From positions 1-12,168 of the forward strand of contig JAKADF010000047.1 in NCBI GenBank assembly GCA_021820805.1: 12,168 nucleotides of DNA, given 5' to 3'. Source of the stretch: Bacillota bacterium. Lineage in GTDB: Bacteria; Bacillota; Bacilli; Alicyclobacillales; Alicyclobacillaceae. Both the position numbers and the translations under genes were made by a program. The notes under the pieces are model-generated. The model was not told the origin of the DNA. It searched no databases and saw nothing but the letters and a program-made list of their open reading frames with translations. Below are positions 6,740 through 12,168 of the stretch, piece after piece (within the stretch, counting starts at the first letter, position 1; each line of letters starts with the position of its first letter).

Positions 6740-9559
6740 TTATTTTGCTGTTCCGTTTTGCCCCTTTAACTTGGATAACACATCTCCGAGTTTCTTGAGG
6801 TCTGTACCTGCTGCCTCAAAATCTCCTTTAGCCGTATCTGCCTCGTATTGACTGAACAGTTGATTTGCCTGGTTAATCAAAGCTGCAGAGTTGCCTTGTG
6901 CGCCTGCGGCACCAGCACCGGCACCGGCACCGGCTCCAGGTGTTGCACCTTGGCCATTTTGCTGAGTAGCAGGTGCTTGCCCGCCTGCACCCGGCCCTGT
7001 GCTAGGCATATTTGGCTGTGGTGCTGTACCTTGTGTAGCATTTAGCAGGTCATTCATTGCTGCTCCGAGTGATGTATTAAAGAATACTTGCTGGTTGAAA
7101 TCAATAATTACACGTTCGAGCTGCGGCAATGAGTTATCTCGGTTGGCAACAAGGTAAATTGGTTCTACATACAAAATGGTTTTGCCTACAGGTATAAGTA
7201 ATAAGTCACCTCGAACCACATGCGATCCTTGTTGATTCCACAGCGACAATTGCGCCGAAATCGTAGGATTCGAATCAATTTGGTTTTCTGCTTGCATTGG
7301 TCCAAATACGAGCGAATCCTGCGGGAATTGATAGACTGTTAGTTTTCCGTAATTATCAGGTTCATTTCCTGCAACAAGCCAGCCGTTCAAGTTTTGTTTT
7401 TGGTGAGGTGTAAACAGTTCACTTAACACAAACTTTGGTTTTTGCGTGTCTGGAAGTTGAACCATTTGGTAAACAGGCGGTCTGTCACTGGTCTGGTTCT
7501 GTTGATAAATTTGCTGAGCGAGATCCCATAAATCCTCTTGATTATAAAATGCCGATGCATCCTGCATGTGGTAGCGTGTTAGCGCAGAAGACTGTGCTTG
7601 GAACAAATCCTTTGGATAACGGAAGTGTGCAGCAATATCTGCTGGAATGTTTGTGGTAAATAAGGTCGGATACACTTCCATGAGACTTTGAATCATCGGA
7701 TCCGATTTATCAATCACATAGAATGTCGTCTTCCCGGTATATGCGTCCATAACGACTTTTACTGAGTTGCGAATGTATTTTGCCCCCATGAACTGCTGTG
7801 CATAGGGTATGTTGTTCGATTGTGTATAGGCGTCGAGCATCCACTCGATATGTCCATTTGCATCGATGAATGGAAACGCATCTTCGTCATATCGCAGGAA
7901 AGGCGCAATGTCTGCGACCCTTTGATAAATGTTTCGGTCGAACAACCACTGTGAATTTGATGTGATTTGGTCGCTCGTGAAGAATTTGAGCGTTCCTTCT
8001 TGAATCGCGAGCAGCCACCGATTTCCAATGACCGGCAATCCGTAACCGCCCGTATAGTGAGAGGAATGGTCGTCTGAACCAACGGGATAATCAAATTCTG
8101 CCTGCTTTGACGGGGCAATCACGTTACTGTCCATCATACCAAAGTAGATGTTTGGGTTTTTGATGGATGGAATAGGTGGCTGCACAGCCTGTGGTGTGTC
8201 TTTCGCCCACATTGTCGGCAAGCCGTTTTCATCGAACTCATTTACAGGGCTTATTGCAAGCCCATATCCGTGAGTGTAAACAAGTGTTTTATTTATCCAT
8301 GTTTGAACAGGGAGTTTCGTGTCGTCCAATTGCCGTGCAGAGACATAGACTTCGCTGTCTCCATAACGGTCTACGGATGCGTTCGTGAACTGGAAGTAGC
8401 TTTTAAAACTTTGCAACTGGTTATAAATAGTTGTTGTTTGCTGCTGGTCATTGATACGAACGTTTTTTAGTGCGCTGCTTTCGCTGTCAACAGTTGCATT
8501 TGTGAGGGTCGAAGTCGGCATAAATGGCATTACTTTTACCTTGTTAATACCAAAGGCCCATCGTGTAGCGTCGATAGTGTTTTTAATGTAAGGAAGCTCG
8601 ACTGTGCTTTCATTTGGATGAACGTAGAGAGTCCCGACAAGTCCGCCAATGATTGAGGTTAATAGGACGGATCCGATATATAACCCGAATGCTTGGAGCG
8701 GCCTGCGAAATGCCCGTAAAGAGAAATCGGAAAACCCTTCATGAATGGACACAACTTTATCGATTTTGACAGCAAGCCATGCTAATGAGAATGCAACGAC
8801 GAGCAGCATGGCGATATGTATCCATGAAAAAATAGGCAAGTTCAATTTCGCTCCTACGAAATCGGGACCAAATATATAAGTTCCTTTGCTTGAAACAACT
8901 GCCGAAAGGTACCTTCCTAAAACGGAAATTGCTGCGAAACATACGAATAGAAAACTGGCGAGTCCTATAAGCAATCGAACTTGTGAGCGCACTTGTGTTG
9001 AGATATCAAATCTGGTTATAGACACTTTTTGTCTCACAAATAAGCTCGTAAGGAATACGCTGCGAATCAGGATGAACAAAAAAACAGTGGCAACAATACG
9101 ACCAAGAAGGCTGAGCCATATTGGCAAATCGTAAACATAGAATGCTTCGTTGAGATGGAAAATCGGATCGGTCATCTGAAATTCTTTATGGTGGAAAAAC
9201 AATAACCACTCACTTGGGTCAAGTGACCACATGAAGTAGCCTATGGCAAATCCTACAACAGACAAAACCACCCGTGCTAACGAATAGATGACGTGTGGAA
9301 CAACGGACTTGAAAGGTCGCACCGCGAATAGTGCAAGACCTAGATATACAAGTGCTCCGCCATATCGCGTGAGCAGCTCAAATATCATATTGGTTGAATA
9401 AACGGCTCCATAACCCATCACACTGTGGATTCGGAACCCAAACAATCTGTCGATCCAGACGTGTGCGGTTATAAGCAGAATGATAAGTGCAGCAACGATA
9501 AACAGGGTCCTTGATGACCACTGTTTTCGAATTTTCTTCACCTTAGCCTTCTTTTTCAC
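6740..9559 (-). CDS. UPF0182 family membrane protein
   Basis: This 939-residue protein belongs to UPF0182 (COG1615), whose function is unknown. The N-terminal third has seven hydrophobic helices at about 17-36, 54-80, 88-111, 144-169, 195-217, 245-265 and 288-312. Family marks are DPIFHLNEAFYVYDLP (131-146) and PYIKNTIDATRWAFGI (323-338). A long soluble domain, probably extracytoplasmic, follows to about residue 840. A Gly/Ala/Pro/Gln-rich linker at 844-889 contains an alternating Gly-Ala run, then a short helical segment (893-932) ends the protein. The start codon is GTG, supported by GGAGGG 6 bases away. It stands alone and converges on the VOC operon. No function is inferred. Confidence 0.92.
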   Translation of the reverse strand: MKKKAKVKKIRKQWSSRTLFIVAALIILLITAHVWIDRLFGFRIHSVMGYGAVYSTNMIFELLTRYGGALVYLGLALFAVRPFKSVVPHVIYSLARVVLSVVGFAIGYFMWSLDPSEWLLFFHHKEFQMTDPIFHLNEAFYVYDLPIWLSLLGRIVATVFLFILIRSVFLTSLFVRQKVSITRFDISTQVRSQVRLLIGLASFLFVCFAAISVLGRYLSAVVSSKGTYIFGPDFVGAKLNLPIFSWIHIAMLLVVAFSLAWLAVKIDKVVSIHEGFSDFSLRAFRRPLQAFGLYIGSVLLTSIIGGLVGTLYVHPNESTVELPYIKNTIDATRWAFGINKVKVMPFMPTSTLTNATVDSESSALKNVRINDQQQTTTIYNQLQSFKSYFQFTNASVDRYGDSEVYVSARQLDDTKLPVQTWINKTLVYTHGYGLAISPVNEFDENGLPTMWAKDTPQAVQPPIPSIKNPNIYFGMMDSNVIAPSKQAEFDYPVGSDDHSSHYTGGYGLPVIGNRWLLAIQEGTLKFFTSDQITSNSQWLFDRNIYQRVADIAPFLRYDEDAFPFIDANGHIEWMLDAYTQSNNIPYAQQFMGAKYIRNSVKVVMDAYTGKTTFYVIDKSDPMIQSLMEVYPTLFTTNIPADIAAHFRYPKDLFQAQSSALTRYHMQDASAFYNQEDLWDLAQQIYQQNQTSDRPPVYQMVQLPDTQKPKFVLSELFTPHQKQNLNGWLVAGNEPDNYGKLTVYQFPQDSLVFGPMQAENQIDSNPTISAQLSLWNQQGSHVVRGDLLLIPVGKTILYVEPIYLVANRDNSLPQLERVIIDFNQQVFFNTSLGAAMNDLLNATQGTAPQPNMPSTGPGAGGQAPATQQNGQGATPGAGAGAGAGAAGAQGNSAALINQANQLFSQYEADTAKGDFEAAGTDLKKLGDVLSKLKGQNGTAK
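6911..6934. repeat. Tandem 6-bp repeat encoding Gly-Ala
   Basis: Four consecutive near-identical hexamers (ACCGGC type on the plus strand) within the UPF0182 linker encode alternating Gly-Ala. Hexamer gain or loss would keep the reading frame, so the linker length may vary between strains. Confidence 0.7.
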
Positions 9560-9565
9560 GAGGCA

Positions 9566-9571
9566 CCCTCC
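9566..9571 (-). promoter_or_regulatory. Ribosome binding site of the UPF0182 gene
   Basis: GGAGGG on the minus strand lies 6 bases before the GTG at 9559 and supports that codon as the start. Confidence 0.6.
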
Positions 9572-9700
9572 AAAAGTTACCTTTCATTTACTTAATTATG
9601 ATCTTATAGAATGGTTATCTGGTTGGCAAATTCTAATTGAACTTTGGTGACTGGATATATTACAGGAACTACTGGAACTATTGCTGGCTCTATTAACAGT

Positions 9701-9790
9701 TAATCCACAGTGTTATCCACAGAAAATGTGGATAAGTTCTGAAACAAAACATTAACTTAGCTAATTTTGCAGTTATCCACATGTGGACAA
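9701..9790. promoter_or_regulatory. DnaA-box cluster
   Basis: Three exact TTATCCACA sequences and two with one mismatch lie within 90 bases. Plus-strand boxes are 9701-9709 (TAATCCACA), 9713-9721 and 9773-9781 (exact). Minus-strand boxes are 9727-9735 (exact) and 9782-9790 (TTGTCCACA). Boxes 2 and 3 face each other across 5 bases, and boxes 4 and 5 abut in inverted orientation. DnaA binds such sites at origins and at regulatory clusters. No dnaA or dnaN gene is in the window, so whether this is an origin, a DnaA-titrating site or a transcriptional control site is unknown. The rest of the 9560-10025 gap is AT-rich and holds no credible gene. Confidence 0.8.
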
Positions 9791-9890
9791 TTTTATTTTA
9801 TGAACTCAATTGTCCAAAGAGTAGCATTGAATAATTACTCAAACTCTGCAATGCCCAATTGCTTTATAGATGTTATATTTATTAAATATC

Positions 9891-9919
9891 TTGTTACATA
9901 CTTATAAACAAAATAGAAT
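9891..9919 (+). promoter_or_regulatory. Candidate promoter of the tRNA operon
   Basis: TTGTTA (9891-9896) and TAGAAT (9914-9919) are separated by 17 bases. This is the best sigma-A-like site before the first tRNA gene, with a predicted start about 100 bases upstream of it. Confidence 0.4.
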
Positions 9920-10025
9920 GTAGATGCATTAAAATGATTTTCCAATAATAAACATTTGATTATTCCTCCTAACTTGTGTTAATCTAAGTCTCGCCGTTTT
10001 CGATAAAGAAAATTTGTGCGATGAT

Positions 10026-10102
10026 GTGCTCGTAGCTCAGCTGGATAGAGTGCTTGACTACGAATCAAGAGGTCGGGGGTTCGAATCCCTCCGGGCACAC
10101 CA
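10026..10102 (+). tRNA. tRNA-Arg (ACG)
   Basis: Acceptor GTGCTCG pairs with CGGGCAC. Anticodon stem CTTGA/TCAAG closes the loop CTACGAA, giving anticodon ACG. The 3' CCA is encoded. The A34 is expected to be edited to inosine by TadA (known for this tRNA). Confidence 0.96.
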
Positions 10103-10103
10103 T

Positions 10104-10188
10104 GTCGGAGTGGCGGAATCGGCAGACGCGCACGTTTGAGGGGCGTGTGGGGAAACCCGTGCGGGTTCAAGTCCCGCCTTCGACACCA
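10104..10188 (+). tRNA. tRNA-Leu (GAG)
   Basis: Acceptor GTCGGAG pairs with CTTCGAC. Loop TTGAGGG gives anticodon GAG. A long variable arm, typical of class II tRNA, is present, and CCA is encoded. It starts one base after the tRNA-Arg end. Confidence 0.95.
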
Positions 10189-10265
10189 TAGACGTTATAT
10201 CAATGAATCTGTATAACGCATACGCATTGCTTTAATGCTATTAAACAAAGCGTTATTAAGCGTTT

Positions 10266-10341
10266 GTGTCCGTAGCTCAGTGGATAGAGCGCTAGCCTCC
10301 GGAGCTAGAAGTCGGGGGTTCGAAACCCTCCGGACACGCCA
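10266..10341 (+). tRNA. tRNA-Arg (CCG)
   Basis: Acceptor GTGTCCG pairs with CGGACAC. Anticodon stem CTAGC/GCTAG closes loop CTCCGGA, giving CCG. CCA is encoded. Confidence 0.95.
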
Positions 10342-10346
10342 GAAGT

Positions 10347-10420
10347 GCGGGTGTAGTTCAATGGTAGAACTCCAGCCTTCCAAGCTGAGAGCGTGGGTTC
10401 GATTCCCATCACCCGCTCCA
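10347..10420 (+). tRNA. tRNA-Gly (TCC)
   Basis: Acceptor GCGGGTG pairs with CACCCGC. Loop CTTCCAA gives anticodon TCC. CCA is encoded, with discriminator T. Confidence 0.95.
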
Positions 10421-10444
10421 TATTACCATTCATATCTCAGTCAT

Positions 10445-10519
10445 GGCCCCATGGTCAAGCGGTTAAGACATCGCCCTTTCACGGCGGTAACAGGGGTTCG
10501 AGTCCCCTTGGGGTCACCA
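10445..10519 (+). tRNA. tRNA-Glu (TTC)
   Basis: Acceptor GGCCCCA pairs with TGGGGTC with one G-T pair. Loop CTTTCAC gives anticodon TTC. CCA is encoded. Confidence 0.95.
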
Positions 10520-10560
10520 TTTTCTCCAGATTAATGTGGAATGACATACTGGAGTAACGT

Positions 10561-10636
10561 GGGCGTTTAGCTCAGCTGGGAGAGCACCTGCCTTACAAGC
10601 AGGGGGTCGGCGGTTCGAGCCCGTCAACGCCCACCA
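10561..10636 (+). tRNA. tRNA-Val (TAC)
   Basis: Acceptor GGGCGTT pairs with AACGCCC. Anticodon stem CCTGC/GCAGG closes loop CTTACAA, giving TAC. CCA is encoded. Confidence 0.96.
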
Positions 10637-10752
10637 TTGATTTATTTAACTGGGCATTGGTTATGTTGAAGATGATGCGTTTTAATTTGGTGCAAATGAG
10701 TCTTTGCCGTAGCATTTTCTGTGGCTTTCAATACTAATTGCATAAATGATAT

Positions 10753-10827
10753 GCGGAAGTGGCTCAGGGGTAGAGCATCGCCTTGCCAAGGCGAGGGTCG
10801 CGGGTTCGAATCCCGTCTTCCGCTCCA
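10753..10827 (+). tRNA. tRNA-Gly (GCC)
   Basis: Acceptor GCGGAAG pairs with CTTCCGC. Loop TTGCCAA gives anticodon GCC. CCA is encoded. With tRNA-Gly(TCC) upstream, it covers all glycine codons. Confidence 0.96.
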
Positions 10828-10914
10828 TTACCATTAGGCCGCAGAAGGCTCAACTCTATAAGGTTGCGGAGACTAGTAAATTCAGTACAAGAAAATAACT
10901 TGATAACTCATCTT

Positions 10915-10990
<76 letters not shown>

Positions 10991-10993
10991 TTT

Positions 10994-11077
<84 letters not shown>

Positions 11078-11137
11078 TTGAGTTGAAGAACCATTCAATG
11101 GTTATCTATATTTAATTATGAAAGTTGCTTTTCAATT

Positions 11138-11213
11138 AGGGGCGTAGTTCAGCTGGTAGAACGGCGGTCTCCAAAACCGCATGTCGTGGGTTCGAATCCT
11201 GCCGCCCCTGCCA
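11138..11213 (+). tRNA. tRNA-Trp (CCA)
   Basis: Acceptor AGGGGCG pairs with CGCCCCT. Stem GCGGT/ACCGC closes loop CTCCAAA, giving anticodon CCA. 3' CCA is encoded and the discriminator is G, as usual for tRNA-Trp. Confidence 0.95.
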
Positions 11214-11259
11214 GACTAGATTGGTTCCTTTTTAGTGGTTATTGTATTGTTTTTGACAT

Positions 11260-11335
11260 GGGGGTATAGCTCAGCTGGGAGAGCACCTGCCTTGCACGCA
11301 GGGGGTCATCGGTTCGAATCCGTTTACCTCCACCA
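11260..11335 (+). tRNA. tRNA-Ala (TGC)
   Basis: Acceptor GGGGGTA pairs with TACCTCC, with the G3-T70 wobble pair that alanyl-tRNA synthetase recognises. Loop CTTGCAC gives TGC and CCA is encoded. The T stem ATCGG/CCGTT has one T-T mismatch. Confidence 0.94.
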
Positions 11336-11346
11336 TGTAATATCAA

Positions 11347-11420
11347 TGCCGAATGGTGTAATGGTAGCACGACTGACTCTGACTCAGTTAGTCTAGGTTC
11401 GAGTCCTAGTTCGGCAGCCA
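11347..11420 (+). tRNA. tRNA-Gln (CTG)
   Basis: Acceptor TGCCGAA pairs with TTCGGCA. Stem ACTGA/TCAGT closes loop CTCTGAC, giving anticodon CTG. CCA is encoded. This isoacceptor reads only CAG and is dispensable in many Firmicutes that have the TTG form. Confidence 0.93.
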
Positions 11421-11432
11421 ATAGCCTTGTTC

Positions 11433-11462
11433 ATGCGTTATTATGCGTTAATATGCGTTATT
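11433..11462. repeat. Three tandem copies of a 10-bp unit
   Basis: ATGCGTTATT, ATGCGTTAAT and ATGCGTTATT follow each other directly in the spacer between tRNA-Gln and tRNA-Leu(CAG). The same 9-mer core occurs inverted at about 10213-10221 in the spacer after tRNA-Leu(GAG). Confidence 0.85.
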
Positions 11463-11482
11463 AAATGTTCAATGGCAAAATT

Positions 11483-11569
11483 GCGGTCGTGGCGGAATTG
11501 GCAGACGCGCAAGATTCAGGTTCTTGTGGGGGCAACCCCGTGGAGGTTCAAGTCCTCTCGACCGCACCA
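11483..11569 (+). tRNA. tRNA-Leu (CAG)
   Basis: Acceptor GCGGTCG pairs with CGACCGC. Stem CAAGA/TCTTG closes loop TTCAGGT, giving CAG. A long variable arm is present and CCA is encoded. Confidence 0.95.
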
Positions 11570-11584
11570 ATTTTAATAGAACAT

Positions 11585-11661
11585 GGGCCTATAGCTCAGC
11601 TGGCTAGAGCGCACGACTGATAATCGTGAGGTCAGAGGTTCGAGTCCTCTTAGGCCCACCA
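11585..11661 (+). tRNA. tRNA-Ile (GAT)
   Basis: Acceptor GGGCCTA pairs with TAGGCCC. Stem CACGA/TCGTG closes loop CTGATAA, giving GAT. CCA is encoded. It is the last tRNA before the terminator. Confidence 0.96.
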
Positions 11662-11662
11662 G

Positions 11663-11694
11663 AAACCTCCTTCCGGGCAGAAGGAGGTTTTAAT
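11663..11694 (+). terminator. Terminator of the tRNA operon
   Basis: A perfect 11-bp stem (AAACCTCCTTC 11663-11673 with GAAGGAGGTTT 11680-11690) has a 6-base loop and T-rich 3' flank. It begins two bases after the tRNA-Ile CCA end and separates the tRNA array from the rRNA promoters. Confidence 0.9.
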
Positions 11695-11768
11695 TTGTCT
11701 ACTTCTGTTTAAACAGATTTTTGATATTACTTAGTTGACCGTCAATATTAAATTGAAAATATTAACAC

Positions 11769-11798
11769 TTGATTTGTTAGTTATGTTTGTGGTATATT
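11769..11798 (+). promoter_or_regulatory. Candidate rrn promoter (upstream)
   Basis: TTGATT (11769-11774) and TATATT (11793-11798) are 18 bases apart, and TGG before the -10 makes it extended. A weaker possible site (TTGACC 11735-11740, AATATT 11758-11763) precedes it. A small TCGCC/GGCGA hairpin follows from 11807. Confidence 0.5.
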
Positions 11799-11883
11799 AA
11801 ATCCCGTCGCCGCTGAGGCGAATGAATCAATAACAAGTGTTTCTTGCGTGTTAGAAGTAAAAGCTTCTTCAAAAAAATACCAA

Positions 11884-11912
11884 GTGACAAATATTAAACG
11901 AGATGTTATACT
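11884..11912 (+). promoter_or_regulatory. Candidate rrn promoter (downstream)
   Basis: GTGACA (11884-11889) and TATACT (11907-11912) are 17 bases apart. The -10 lies at the centre of a perfect 6-bp dyad, CGAGAT/ATCTCG (11899-11904 and 11913-11918). Two or more tandem promoters are usual for Bacillus rRNA operons. Confidence 0.55.
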
Positions 11913-11918
11913 ATCTCG

Positions 11919-12150
11919 TGTTGTGAAGAATCAATCAAAGCAATAAAGTTGTTCCTTGAAAACTAAACACGCACTAAGAGCGAAATAGACGCTCGTGTTC
12001 AAAAGAGCATCTCGAGCAATCGAGATAATTATCGCAACAAGTTGCAAGTAGTGCGAGGAGCAAAGTGAATGACTGAGTGGAGCGTACATTGGTACGTGAC
12101 CGAGGGAATGAGCTGAAGCGACAAAGCAATACGAAGCAAATTGGAAGCGA
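11919..12150 (+). other. Structured rRNA leader
   Basis: No gene is seen here. GTTCCTTGAAAACT (11951-11964) resembles the antitermination boxA-type segment of Firmicutes rrn leaders. Hairpins follow: GAGCG/CGCTC (11978-11994), ATCTCGA/TCGAGAT with a GCAA loop (12009-12026), and CGTAC/GTACG (12083-12096). The stretch 12050-12145 is purine-rich with imperfect repeats, and probably pairs with the 16S 3' flank outside the window for RNA processing. Confidence 0.6.
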
Positions 12151-12168
12151 TTATGTTGAGAGTTTGAT
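12151..12168 (+). rRNA. 16S ribosomal RNA (5' end only)
   Basis: The window ends in GAGAGTTTGAT, the near-universal 5' start of bacterial 16S rRNA; the preceding TTATGTT matches the usual Firmicutes head. Only about 18 bases are present, and the exact 5' end is by analogy with Bacillus. Confidence 0.85.

Noticed and set aside
9810..9818. Sixth DnaA box (TTGTCCAAA)
   Set aside because: It has two mismatches to TTATCCACA, which is expected by chance in AT-rich DNA.
9560..10025. Complete chromosomal origin of replication
   Set aside because: DnaA boxes are clear, but dnaA, dnaN, rpmH and a DnaA-trio run are not visible, so only a DnaA-box cluster is claimed.

Overview
The window looks like chromosomal DNA of a low-to-moderate GC Gram-positive bacterium (Firmicutes, probably Bacillales). 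Supporting signs are a SigI/RsgI pair closely resembling that of Bacillus, purine-rich Shine-Dalgarno sites, consensus-type promoters, intrinsic terminators, a lipoprotein with a LAGC lipobox, CCA-encoding tRNA genes in one array, and a Firmicutes-type rRNA leader. The exact genus cannot be read from the sequence.

Layout. (1) 8-1761: sigI-rsgI, an overlapping sigma factor/membrane anti-sigma pair, closed by a hairpin terminator. (2) 1885-4554: promoter and three-gene ABC importer (ATPase, substrate-binding lipoprotein, permease) of the nitrate/sulfonate/taurine type. (3) 4611-5391: a Nudix hydrolase lacking its N-terminal half, overlapped by a DUF1643 gene; this looks like a rearrangement scar. 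(4) 5416-6677: a promoter with a dyad, then a compact SRPBCC (AHSA1-like) / ArsR-type repressor / VOC (PhnB-like) operon. (5) 6693-6725: a bidirectional terminator. (6) 6740-9559, minus strand: a UPF0182 seven-helix membrane protein of unknown function. (7) 9560-10025: a gene-free stretch with a compact cluster of DnaA boxes at 9701-9790 and a probable tRNA-operon promoter. (8) 10026-11661: fourteen tRNA genes, closed by a terminator. (9) 11700-12168: rRNA promoters, a structured leader and the first bases of 16S rRNA.

How the parts work together. SigI and RsgI form an envelope/heat stress signalling pair. The ABC genes form one importer. The ArsR-type gene probably represses its own SRPBCC-ArsR-VOC operon. 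The tRNA array and rrn operon form a translation block. The most unusual element is the DnaA-box cluster, which lies between UPF0182 and the tRNA array with no dnaA or dnaN in view. No clearly new multi-gene system was found; the best leads are the DnaA-box cluster, the operator-like dyad at 5427-5470 and the Nudix/DUF1643 junction.
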